A stretch of 64,000 nt of DNA, taken from NCBI GenBank assembly GCA_963513935.1, contig OY740765.1:144773618-144837617 (forward strand), given 5' to 3'. A program made the position numbers and the translations under genes. The stretch is from Aphrophora alni. Taxonomy: Eukaryota > Arthropoda > Insecta > Hemiptera > Aphrophoridae. Below are positions 34,344 to 45,420 of this stretch, piece by piece (position 1 is the stretch's first letter; every line of letters begins with the position of its first letter). The notes under the pieces were generated by a model. That model was not told where the DNA came from, did not search any database, and saw only the letters and a list, made by a program, of their open reading frames with translations.

Positions 34344-35561
34344 TATTTTGGTTGTACGAGTTCCCTATTCGAAGTGTACATATTTAATATTCTAAACCTA
34401 AATAATAACAATTTACAATTTTTTTTTGGTTATGTTTGCTAAGTAAATGAATATGAATAACATCCAAATAAACAAAACATATTAAACAACTAATTCTACA
34501 GGATCTTAATATCTATTTTGGTTCAGAAATTTGTTACAGTATGTAAAACACTATTTCATGAAATTTCTATATTAAACTGCAAATTTTTCCATGTTGGCCT
34601 TTTTGTAGAATCAATTGTTACCAAATATAAAGTTCTAGTTTTAAAACAAAATAAATGTAGGAGGAGCTTATAGTATATTTTAATTTCAAAGAGTATTTAC
34701 AATGATGATGTTATTTTGATACTTTCTACTTAAGTTTTTCTAATGAATTGCACAAGAAAATTGATTGGAGGTTATGTTTTAGAACATAGGCCTCCCGTTT
34801 TGTTTTCTTTGTTCATCGTAATACTGTTTAGGGTTGTTTATTTTTTTACTAATATGGAATCATCTCAGTTTTGTTTATATAAACAGAAATGCTCCTTATA
34901 GTAAGTAGCCTAGTGTCTCTGTTAGGGCTATAGTGTCTCTGTCAATTTAGTTTGTTAACCATTTCCCCAGGTAGTTTAGTTTGAATTCGAACTAAGTAAG
35001 ATCCATGACCATTAGTAGTTACTTTAAATCCTTATTTGTTTTTGAGCAATCATTAAAAATATGTGATATTATATTCGGTAATTATGTAATTGACCTTGCC
35101 CTGAAATTTAGTTAAGAAAACCATTGAAATCGTTTACTACCTACCCTATTTTGAAAAATGAATCATATTAGATGTCGCAAGACACTTTTGAAGTACCAAT
35201 ATACATTAGTTTAGTAGAAAATAAGAAATAAAAAATTACAAAATCCACCTTAGGTTATGAATGTCTATGTTAATATTTATGACTATGAAAAAACAAACAC
35301 AATATTTAGTAAATTCTACAATTTAATTGAGTCTTGCCGACCATAATTTCGCCAGCAACGGCATGTATGAGGCAGATTAACAAAGACTCAATTAAATTGT
35401 AGAATTTACTAAATATTGTGTGTTTTTTTATTAAAATGGAGTTCTACCAAGTACCTTTGGTCAATAGTGTAAATCGTATTTCTGACTACGTTCGTCAAGT
35501 TAGTGAATGTGTGATCGCTTGTTTCATTAGGTCTGGCTAGGTGACATGACACATGCACATT
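34344..35561. other. Spacer of the giant inverted repeat
   Basis: AT-rich DNA between the arms. It includes a smaller inverted repeat at 35287-35430 and a CTGTCAATTTAGTTTGTTAAC block (34940) that recurs directly at 35850. No gene recognised. Confidence 0.6.
35287..35430. repeat. Hairpin with ~45-bp arms
   Basis: CAATATTTAGTAAATTCTAC..TTAATTGAGTCTT and its reverse complement flank a ~45-bp loop with GCCGACCATAATTTCGCC. The loop matches a motif near 39201-39240 at the end of a Penelope-like relic. Confidence 0.8.
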
Positions 35562-37057
35562 GCAGCTTAATATTATGATGTAAACATTAGGACTGCTACC
35601 ACAAGTTAGGTACAATAACACAACACAAAATAAACTTTCGGCAAAATATATTAGCCTATGTTATTACAGTTCCCTGATATACATTTCGCTAACCAAGTTA
35701 CCATCATCGGAGGGTTTTAAACTATAGTTATGATTGATAATGGTAGTTTGGTTACCGAAATGGGTAATTGTTTACTGTGGTGCCCCAATTTTGATATTTC
35801 TTTTCCCGTTATTTTTGTACTACATACCCTGTCTATAACCCTGTTAGGGTTACTATGTCAATTTAGTTTGTTAACCATTTCCCTAGCAGACAAATCATTC
35901 TTCCTCTAAACAAGATTTTTAATGTTACTTTTCTAAGAGGCTCGAGTTCTATGATTGTTCGATTCTTCACCAAATTTCTGTTAAGTTGTTCCTAATTTAT
36001 ATTAAAATGATCAGAACATGTTCATTTGCTTGCCTTCAGCCTATCTAGTGTGATGCACCAGCTAAAATATAAATAAGTAGGATAACTAGGCTAAATATGT
36101 AAACATTTAGACAAAAATATACCTATGGCTAAATAATTGTGGTAATGATTTAATAAAATGTTTTGAGAAAAAACAAATCGTTCACAAATTATTGTAGAGC
36201 TAATTCGCCTAGTTTTAGTAGATTTACTTATCAAGTTTTACTGTATCAAGTTTTAGTATAAACAGATTTATGTATGTGTTAATTGTACACCTAATATTTT
36301 GAACTAGGCCAAATGAAATACCATTAACTGATAACATATCCCACAATCCTTACACGATATGATATATTTGAATGATTGTTACATATTTGTTTGTAGTTAG
36401 TTTTTAGATATGGAAACCTTTGATGTCTTGCAGCTATAAAAAGAATATTAAGTGGTCAACCTTTTTAAAACTTAGGCCTACTGCTTAAAAAGTAATAAAG
36501 TGTAGGTCATATATATATATATGTTTAAACAACTTCAGCGAAATATATAGGTCTAACTGAACAGGAAATGGCAAATTATTTTGAAAACCTATCATGGAGG
36601 TTATTTGCTATGTTTTGTATTATGTAGTAGGCTATATTTGATCTATCGTAGAAAGGTCAATTGTGGTAATTATAACTTGTATTGCTGACATTTGAATCCA
36701 ATGTTATATATTTTATCAATTGTTATAACCACTTTGGCAGACTTGTTAGTAAATAATCTTAAAATCTGAACTTTGTCAACATTATTAATGATTTGATAAT
36801 TAAAATGCAATTCTTTTTCCAAAAGCAGTACACTACTTACATAATACATCATGTAACTTTCTTTCATCTTTCCTATCATGTCTCTCTTGATGAACTCTTG
36901 TTCTCTTCCGACACGGATACTATAAGAATATTCGGGGGGTAAGAGGAGGGGGTATTTTATGATTTTTTTTTCTTCCTGTTTTATAAGTGAAACAACAAAC
37001 AAAAAAATATATAGGTCTATGACAAAATGAAAATCTTGTGTAGCATACTTATCGAGG
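35562..37057 (-). repeat. Right arm of the giant inverted repeat
   Basis: Reverse complement of 32755-34343, ending TAGCATACTTATCGAGG. The arms differ by scattered substitutions and small indels, so the structure is not very recent or has been decaying. It contains a mirrored family A copy (about 36885-36995). A second hammerhead-like block at 35673-35713 faces the one at 34212. Confidence 0.9.
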
Positions 37058-39185
37058 TATTACCACTGTAAGTGATTTTGAGAAGAGAAAATCCAATGGA
37101 AAGAATTATTGAGGTTAGAAAATTGTTTAGCTATGTGCATGGGAAACAGTGTGAGAACAACCCCTACTCCAACCAGCCTTGGAGTATATATAGGAATCAA
37201 AAACCCTTTCTCAGAATTATCCCAGATATCATTGATTCTTTACTTCTTGAATTTAGTTTAGAATAACAACATTCACAAACTATAAATAATTAATAGTCTG
37301 ACACATTATAAAAATCTCTGCCAGTGAGCTTATAGTGATGTAGATCTGGGGAATCTAATGTTTTTGAAAGGGTACAATTTTGACTCCCCAAAGGCATGGA
37401 GATATCAGTTTACGTACTCACAATTAAATTACTGTATGTTTTAAAAATTCATCATTTGAGGTTTGTAACAGTTTCAAAATTAGAAAGTATTTGTTCTGTA
37501 GCCTGTGATATAAGTACTTTAATTTTACATTTAATACATTAACTATTGGACTAATCATAAATTAGAGTAATTTACAATATAAGGGGTCATGTATTTGTTT
37601 AATTGGTTATACTTAATATATTTAAGCACAGTGGTTTTGTTTCTGTTGGATTAGCCTGAAAATTGATAAACCATTCAGGTTTGAGATAACCTAACCTATA
37701 ACTTGCTGGTCATCTTCTTATCAACCAATGAAATTATTACTATGTATAAACTGTTTTTATCTCCTATCAAAATAATGCTTATTGATAAATAAGTAGTTTA
37801 ATTTGATTTTTTTTTTCTATAAAGTCAATACTTTATGCCTGTAAGAGTAATGCCGATGAGTGTTACAGAAGAAGAGTGAACAAGTTGATAAGGGATGCTA
37901 TGGTACTTATCTAACTCTGCCATGGAAATAAATCCCTACATATATTTATTGTTCAGCTCATGTTGATAACTTGACCATAGCTGATCTTTTTTTTCCTTTG
38001 GGTCAAGGTTAGCCAAAATATGATTCAAAACAGATCTATTGTACAATAATTTTCCACCATGTGGCCGGCCCGACTAAAATTCTGCTCAGATTCCTAATCT
38101 TTGTACTTCAATTATGAGGATTTTTGTATCAGCACCTCTTAGACTTACAGGTCTTAATAAAAAGATACTATAAACTGAATCTCCCACATCCTTTTCATAG
38201 GACTATTATTATCAATGGAGAAAACAGTAATAGGTTCGCTAACTGGAGACTGTCCATTGAGATAACATCTAAAATAATGGGATTAGTAGATTGGGTGCCA
38301 CATTTCTCTCTACAGAATCAAACTACACCTAATTTAAGTGAAAACATTTGTAAATTATTCATCCAATACAATGGAGTTCTACCATGTACAGTTAATTATG
38401 TTAAAACATATTACAAAATTAAACTCTGGTTAGTTAACCTTTGTTAGATAAACATTAATAGAGCTTGGTGAAACCAGTTAGGCCCCTAAGCTTTCTGAAT
38501 AGATAAAGTTTTAACCATACAATGAAACAAATATTAAACTGGTGTACAAAATGAAATACCTATGGGAGCTAGGAGTTTTTTTATTTTAAAAACTCGTTTT
38601 TTAAACACTGTTGATAAGATAAAGTAGAAAAAAAAACATATCAAATGAGGTTTGATTAGTTTGAAGGTTTTGAAATCATCAATTTATATAACTAATTTTA
38701 AATAAATATAAAATTAAGCTTAATATTGTGGTCTCTGTTGGAGTCATTGCCACTATAAAAAAATTAAACAAAAGAGATTTTATTTTTACATATGTTAATT
38801 ATCTATCTAAACTATTTGTATAGCAAACTTTTATATTAAAACTTACTCTCTATATACTATGGAACAATCAGAGACAAGTTTATATTTACAATACTTTATT
38901 CATTTAATCATACACAATATAAAATTTACAAATTATTTGAGATCTCTTTTTCCTCGGGATTTCTATGTGTTAAGTTTTATTTCATGATACTTGCATAGTT
39001 TTGGTTGTATTGCTTGTGTTACTTGTGTATTTCTTCCAAAGTATAATGCAAATTTTGAGTCTTAATTATGTACTTCCTTAAAATGAATTTTTAAATTTAG
39101 GTTATTTTTTTAAATAACTTATACTACCAACCGTAGGTACTTGGTGGAATTCCATTATTAATAATAGGCAATTAGTACTTCCACA
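37058..39185. other. AT-rich stretch in FEM1 intron 1
   Basis: Holds plus-strand frames of 64 codons (37072-37266) and 107 codons (38124-38447, MYQHLLDLQVLIKRYYKLNL..). Neither has recognised motifs or splice context. The 38124 frame has fairly balanced composition and could be a decayed coding fragment. Confidence 0.4.
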
Positions 39186-39199
39186 ATATTTTTTAATGA

Positions 39200-40440
39200 G
39201 CCTTGCGGACCAAGGTTTCGCCAAAAAAGGGTGTGCTCAGTGATGCAGAAGTGACGAGGATGAGTAAACTCTCAATGAGTTTAATCGGTGAAGGAGTAAA
39301 TATTTGTCATATTTTTATTTAAACTAAAAATACAATTTCACTAGGTATGAGAACAGTGTCAATATTGCATGGGCATAGTTTTAATATTATACATTTACAT
39401 TTTTATGATATACTTCCTTCACAGCTGTTGTGTGATTGTAAATAGGTTTATTTAAAGGACAATGCACTGAAACTGGCTCAGGTACAACTTAGGGGTGCAA
39501 TGACTCATGGAATGTGGTTAGGTTTGTCAGATTATGCCAGGTAGCCCGCTCGGCGCTGGGGAGACGGAATCCAATAATTTTACAACACAGTCCAAGAGAA
39601 AGTTGACCAAAATTACTGTTAGGTTAAGAAGGAGGGAGAGAGGGAAGATACCTAGGCCCAAATAGGGGTTGCAAGAGTGGTGAATTACTAAGATCTAATT
39701 GTTCATTTATAACTAAGCTAGAGTCCTTACTGATTATTCTCCTAATTTCTAACATTTCTAGTGCGTTTAAATTTTTACCCTAACCATTAATATTTAGAAT
39801 ATTAAATTCTGTATTAGAACGACAATCTGAAATTTGATGAGTTTTTTAGATGGTTAGAAAATCTAGAATCTGCTTAATCCAATCGTCAACTTCTGTTATG
39901 TTCACTTAACCTAGTTTTAAAACTACGACCTGTTTGTCCTACATTAAACAGAATTACAAATTTTACAATTTAATTTATACACACCATTTTTTAACAAATC
40001 AGGAAGCCTATCCTTAAGAATTATTTAAAATATTTCCCAAGGTTTTCTCAATGTAATATGCTGGCTTACAAAGGTTTTTTTTTTCTAATAATTTAACCAA
40101 AGTAATACCAACCTTACCGATGTAACTTATTCTACGCTATTTTTCAGTATTAACATCAATATAACTATTTGAAAAAATATATTTAGTAAGTCTTTTTCAA
40201 TATATATTTTAACAGTTTCTCAATTAAATTATTATCAGTGGTGATCAATTTTATACAATTAAGTTCTTCATAAAAATCATTGGTGTTCATAGGACTCATT
40301 CAACCTAATGTAATGCAACACTTTTCTTCAATGTAAATCATTGACTTATCAAACAGTCCTCCTATGTTTGTTGAAAACGTCTTTCCATCGTTTAATGTAC
40401 TTGTTTAAATTATCAACAACCTTAAGTTATAAATAAAATA
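39200..40440 (-). pseudogene. Penelope-like retroelement relic 1 (GIY-YIG end)
   Basis: Minus-strand translation across stops gives a linker (YIGKVGITLVKLLEKKN, then PAYYIEKTLGNIL) and the GIY-YIG endonuclease region GVYKLNCKICNSV.. VGQTGRSFKTRLSEHNRS, then ADSRFSNHLKNSSNFRLSF. The G-V-Y-K-L-x-C..C and GQTGRSF..R..EH spacing is that of the C-terminal GIY-YIG domain of Penelope-like elements. No reverse-transcriptase domain is preserved. About 450 bp downstream on the same strand is a hammerhead-like motif (39201-39242), the position expected for the Penelope 3' repeat. Many stops and frameshifts. Confidence 0.75.
39201..39242 (-). ncRNA. Hammerhead-like motif at the 3' end of Penelope relic 1
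   Basis: On the minus strand CACTGAGCACACCC..GGCGAAACCTTGGTC contains CTGA, a stem-II-like segment, GAAA, a short stem III (CC-TT-GG) and the GTC cleavage triplet. The GA after CTGAN is changed (GCA), so activity is doubtful. Confidence 0.45.
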
Positions 40441-40444
40441 GACT

Positions 40445-41330
40445 AGAGGAAGAAAAAAAAGTTACAAAAATAAATCTCTCAGTGTGCTTAAGCCGTTTTG
40501 CAAGTTGGCATTGGGCGCTCACACAAGTGGGCTATAAATAGCCGGCCAGATGAAGTCGTAGTTATATATTTTCGTGTCAGACCATTATGCAATGTTGTTA
40601 TTGTTTGTAATGGATTATGTAAATAAGGGGAAAAGTGTTTTTTTCTCTTCCAACTCAAAAACTTTAGCTGAAACATCGTCCCTACAGAAAAATAAACTAA
40701 ACAAAATTCCCTGCAATTTGTCTTTACGACTTTTGTCAACGCGTGTACCATTTAAGTGCAATTATACGTTTATTTATAGTTGACTGTTTGATATACTGCT
40801 TATCACCGCACAAAACAACAATCAACCTGCCTCTTATCTGTATTGAAGAACATTATTTTTTCAATCTTATCTTGACTATAAAGGAAACTGTTATAGAAAA
40901 TTTGATATGTAATCATATCAACAATTACCAAATTTGATACGTACAGTATACGAGTCAGTCGTTTGAAAGAACAAACACTAAATGAATGTACACATAAATA
41001 ATAGTAACTCTGTACTTTATTGAAATGAAGGTGCAATTTATGCAATGTCTAGACCTTATTAAAGGAAGGATTTTTGCCGGTTATTGTCTACAATAAAGGA
41101 GAAACCGTAGGTAGTTTCACGCGACAGTGTTGTAACGCAATTGTTAAGAATTACATTAACAGAGATTAATTCGTGTAATTATGTAAATCGTGAGATATAG
41201 GTTAGGTTTATAGCTTGAGTAAATTTACTATTATTGTTTAGTCGGAAGCATTGAGTGTTAGCTCAGCATATTTATATAAGAAACTAATTAAAAAGTATAG
41301 CCTATTTCGTTTCTTTTTTGTTTAATGCCG
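40445..41330. other. AT-rich stretch, no gene recognised
   Basis: Overlapping frames on both strands (40488-40751, 40574-40783, 40803-41045) have no recognisable motifs. No repeat family could be delimited. Confidence 0.45.
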
Positions 41331-41371
41331 AAAACCTCTCGGTTCACATCGCTTTATAATAAAGGTTTATA

Positions 41372-41512
41372 GGTGTCATCATGGTACATATCCTGCCTCA
41401 TCGTACAATTCAATACTAGCAGATCCTCTAAATGTAATGCTCAACAAGTTGGTTTCTTGGACCTTGTAGGAAATGTTAATAGTACTGGTAGATCAAGGGG
41501 TCTTATCCAATA
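41372..41512 (+). repeat. Dispersed repeat family C, best copy
   Basis: Reads CATCATGGTACATATCCTGC, CATCGTACAATTCAATACTA, GCAGATCCTCTAAATGTAAT, AAGTTGGTTTCTTGGACC, TTGTAGGAAATGTTAATAG and GATCAAGGGGTCTTA. A family A-like start (AACCTCTCGGTTCACATCGC) lies 40 bp upstream, so A and C may be parts of one larger element. Confidence 0.6.
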
Positions 41513-41519
41513 AACTTTC

Positions 41520-41630
41520 GGTACTTACGTATTAACGCCACCGCAGCAGAAGTTGCGCTAATGCGCATGCGCCAATAAAGAGCAAACTGGTTTAAGGGAA
41601 GCAGAATTTTACGAAAGGTTTGGCCAGGTG

Positions 41631-41675
<45 letters not shown>

Positions 41676-41768
41676 CTACCTGGCCAAACCTGTCGTGATA
41701 TATAATTATATCGCAAAGTAAGCAAATATTGGCGCATGCGCATTAGCAACTTCTGCTGCGGTGGCGTT
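41520..41768 (+). mobile_element. Merlin-type MITE, second copy of 5019-5386 (right end truncated)
   Basis: Left end GGTACTTACGTATTAACGCC and the following ~100 bp match the inverted end of the element at 5019. The right end stops at GGTGGCGTTGA, about 17 bp short. The palindromic TA-tract module occupies the centre with a much longer TA run, in the reverse orientation relative to the TIR. Confidence 0.8.
41611..41700 (-). repeat. Palindromic TA-tract module, copy 5
   Basis: ACGAAAGGTTTGGCCAGGTG, a TA run of ~40 bp, CTACCTGGCCAAACCTGTCG. It has the longest TA tract of the five copies. Confidence 0.85.
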
Positions 41769-42445
41769 GAATATTTTCCTAAAAAAACTTAAAAGAACAA
41801 AATTTTAAGGACGGACATGAATGTGTAAAACCTCTGGAAAAATTCATATGTGTTGTTTCAATCAATATAAGGATATTTTGCCGTTGAAAAAAGTTTATTT
41901 TCTTTAAAAAATTGAAATTTGGTTTAAGTTTAACTGATTGTCTTTAGACCCCTGTGCATAAAATCCATATTTCCATTTTCATGGAAAACCCGATCATAAG
42001 TCTGAAAATACGGGTTTCAAAAAGATAGGGAACGTCTGTCACGAGTCAAACAACAATGAATGAAAAAAAAATCATTTTTGGTTTCTCCCTTAAAATATAT
42101 TTCGGTAATTTTTCAGTGATTTCTCGCAAATATCTTTGTTTAAAAAGTAGGAGTAATAATGCAAAATAGTTTTGTGTTCTACTTTTACATTAAAAAATTT
42201 TTTTGACTACTTTCTTATTTCTCCTTCTCGTTTTTTTAAATGAAACTGCTATGGTTTATAAAAATATAAAAAGTACAAATGATCAGAGTTAAAAAATTGC
42301 TTATGTTTTAGCCAAATTATCTACAAAAAAACTTTCCCGCGTCATATTATTTTAATACACTTGCGCTAGAATATTCAACGGATAGAGGTATCCTTATTTC
42401 ATCTTTTTTTCTTTGCATTTTTTCCCTTGTCGTTTAAAGGCGAAA

Positions 42446-42685
42446 AACCTCTCGAACATCATCGATTTATAAAAAAAATGCAGGAAAGAGCATAAAATAA
42501 AGACCCCCCCCAAGCCTCAAATACTAAGGGTCAGAGTCGGAAAAGAACAAGAGTTGGTCAAGTGAGACCTGTTAAGAAAGAGATGAAAGTCTAACTCAAG
42601 ACTATATGTAAAATGTTTAGATCCAAGTAAGTTTCCTTGAGGTTGCCAAAACCCTTACTCACTATTGTGCGTTCCTAAGGGAACT
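42446..42685 (+). repeat. Dispersed repeat family A, complete copy
   Basis: Begins AACCTCTCGAACATCATCG and runs through GAAAGAGCATAAAATAAAGA, CAGAGTCGGAAAAGAACAAG, CAAGTGAGACCTGTTAAG, CTAACTCAAGACTATATG and TAGATCCAAGTAAG to CCTAAGGGAACTT. Confidence 0.7.
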
Positions 42686-43124
42686 TTTTTTTATAATGAG
42701 ATGATGACATAACTACTTACACTATAGGGACATACAAATCAGCTGTCTTGTTTCTTGAAAGTTTAAAAATTCGTTATCATAACCAATTTACAAATTTAAA
42801 AACCCTGATTTAGTATAATAACCATAAAATCAATTTAAGGTTAGGTTAACGAATCCGGTAGATTAGCATCATATTTTTTTCTTTTTCATATACGTATAGG
42901 TTTTCCCCTCCTTTCAATGAAAAATATTCGTCATGGAAATGAATAATGGAATTTTGTACGTCACAGAGTTCTTAATGACTGCGGCCAGGGTGAAATTCCG
43001 TTCCGGTCTGTCCTTGTTTCCGACCACAGATGATAACTATATCGACTATCCAATTACTTCACAAATAATCGATCATTGCACTAATCTTCTCACTTTCCCA
43101 TACATAAAACTAAAAACAAGTAGT

Positions 43125-43245
43125 TGGGCGCCATCACGGTACTTACTCAGCCCTATCGTACAATGCAATACGAGAACGTCCTTTAAATGTGTCCAAAAGT
43201 TGGTTTCTTAAGCTTTGTAGGGAATGTTAAACAGTTGTTGCACAG
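43125..43245 (+). repeat. Dispersed repeat family C
   Basis: GCGCCATCACGGTACTTACT, TATCGTACAATGCAATACG, CAAAAGTTGGTTTCTTAAGC and TTGTAGGGAATGTTAAACAG match the copy at 41372. The 92-codon frame 42933-43211 covers it and is not a gene. Confidence 0.6.
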
Positions 43246-43382
43246 GATTTCTGTACCTCTTAATTGCGTATATCATTACTTTCTATTCTCTGTTTGAAGT
43301 TATTTGTTAATGATGGAAGTTCAATTTTATTATTATACATTTTTCAAACATTTGCCATCATTTGTGTGTTAAAAATCAAAAC

Positions 43383-43424
43383 ACGACGTTTCGGGAATAA
43401 GAATCAATTCCCGTTATCAAGTGA
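43383..43424 (-). ncRNA. Hammerhead-like motif (CTTGATAA..GAAACGTC)
   Basis: Minus strand: ACTTGATAACGGGAAT, loop, ATTCCCGAAACGTCGTG. Stem II CGGGAAT/ATTCCCG is a perfect 7-bp hairpin followed by GAAA and a GTC triplet. The upstream core is CTTGATAA instead of CTGATGA. No Penelope coding relic was recognised next to it. Confidence 0.4.
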
Positions 43425-43699
43425 CTAAAAACTAAAGAAACATGAAACTAGAAACTAACCCTATGTAAGAAGTAAAATTAAATAAGAATACCACCAACCT
43501 TAATATCTCAGAGCTTTTGACTTCTCAGTTTTATCGTATTAGATTGAAAACAAATTTTTGAAATAAACCACTAGTTTGGGTCATTAATCCTCTTCATATT
43601 TCATCAAAATCTGTAGAGTTGATTTTGAGAAATTAGAATTTCTATGAACAACATCTGACTACCATTAAATCGACAATGCAAATTCGTTTTAAAAATATA

Positions 43700-45000
43700 T
43701 AAATGTAAGTTCGTTTTCGTGATAGAAAATATTTTGTTTTTTGTTAATTGTTTGTAAACTTAACGGCTTCTGAGATATATTCAAAGTTTAAAAGTTTAAA
43801 TAGTATCGTTTTGAACTAAGTAAAGGAAAGCGGTTGATTAATTTTCAACTTCTATGTTAAAAACTCATTATACCCATGTCTCTCAATATTCTAAACAAAT
43901 ATGTAGTACACACTTTTGTCAGTTTATTCATTAAAATGGCTCATCAGTACTTCTACGAAGATAATGGAAAGCAGTAAGCACTCCGAGGCCTATGACCTTG
44001 ACTGGCTTAACGGCAACTCCTCCCCACTTCTAGTCAAGGACATTTCCGTATGAATCATAATATAGCTTGTACGCATTGTGTCTAATGAATAATCTGCCAC
44101 TAAACAAAAGAAACACATGAACTGGCCGTCATTATTGTCACATCACTTTTCTTTAAAATAAGTTGCCAATATAAAATTGATTGCTACGTTTATAGAAATA
44201 AAACAAGTAAATCCTCTAAATGAATGGATTGCCCAAAATTTGTTTTTAGGGTTTTGTAGGAAGTGTCGGGTAAGGTTTACCTCGTTTTTTGATTGATCTC
44301 GTTTCATGACCTTGGAGGCAACAAAACAAGTGATTTTTTGAGCGTTGTCATTCATAAAAGTTATTTGTTCATATCTCGTGTACTCAATTTATAATACACT
44401 CAATTACATAAAAATCTGCAGATTTCAATTGTGCTTGTATGTGAAATAAATTAATTTGAAAAACATTTTTATATATAATTAAAAATTAACGAGTAGGGAC
44501 AATTATTAAACCACAATTAGGACCTTGCTTATTCTTACAGTACAAAAAATAAACGTACAGTAATTATGAACGCAGTGTTTTTATTCTGATTTTTCTTAAA
44601 AAAAAACCGTAATCAGAGAGAGGATATAAAAAAAAATCAGAGGTTCTAGTACCTGAGATATAAAAAAAAAATAACGAGTTATACCTGATAAAAATCCTGA
44701 AGGTCATTTGAAGTGTAGATCCTTCTGTTGTTTCTAGTTCTCCTCTCATATATTAAACCAATTATCCTAATTAAATCAGATGGGGGAAATTGTCATTTGG
44801 TGTACTTACGCATATTTACATTAAAATTATTTTTGGGGATTTTTTAAATTTGTTTTTTGGTTTTTTTTTATTGTTTTCTACAATTGCCAGATTTCAGGAT
44901 TTCGCCTTTTCTTTAGTCCAACTTAAGGATGAAGGCCATTAATTAAAAAAAAACAAAAAACTTTTTGATGTTTCCTTCTTAATTATATTTTTTTCTAGAC
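43700..45000. other. AT-rich stretch, no gene recognised
   Basis: Contains chance frames (44143-44355 and 44564-44749, minus strand) without motifs, and several poly(A)/poly(T) runs. Confidence 0.5.
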
Positions 45001-45009
45001 TTTCGTATT

Positions 45010-45420
45010 CTTTCATATAGTTGCTTATATTTTCTTCTCTTCACTCCTTCGAGGTTCATGTACATTCTTGTAAGGATGTCAATATTTTTTCGGGTTGGAT
45101 CTTCCAATTTGGGCTATTTTGTCGGCGGCGTCATCTTTTTCAACCCGATTTTTGTTCGGTATTTTTCTGGTAGTAGTTCCATAGCGATGGTGTCAATGAA
45201 GAGTTTTCTAGCCACTGTTCCACAAAATAGTTAAAAAACTGTGCGAGTTTGTCATTTGCGGGTGTGTTTTAGAAAACACAAATCCATCCCTTACATCTTA
45301 AGAAAAACAAACTTTGCATGTTTATACCCAAGAATGGGTACATCAGTGATGAATCCATATCCTTTATTTTTTGCAAAGGTTCAAATCCTCTTCTGTAGAC
45401 CTAAAAACAAATGATTTTAA
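45010..45420 (-). pseudogene. Probable Mutator-like (MULE) transposase relic
   Basis: Minus-strand translation over several frame changes gives ..TPANDKLAQFFNYFVEQWLE then NSSLTPSLWNYYQKN, and further IAQIGRSNPKK and DILTRMYMNLEGVKRRKYKQ. The pattern F..YFV..WL....P..WN.Y, followed by a basic segment, resembles the region after the catalytic core of MULE transposases in insects. Stops (e.g. before NTPANDK) and frameshifts make it a relic. The call depends on pattern recognition over ~100 residues and could be wrong. Confidence 0.4.

Noticed and set aside
32809..37002. Matching open frames on opposite strands (32809-33102 and 36670-37002)
   Set aside because: They are conserved only because they lie in the two arms of the giant inverted repeat and include family A repeat sequence. 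No independent sign of coding.
45376..45392. tRNA B-box-like GGTTCAAATCC
   Set aside because: No A-box at a suitable distance and no cloverleaf. It lies in the transposase relic.
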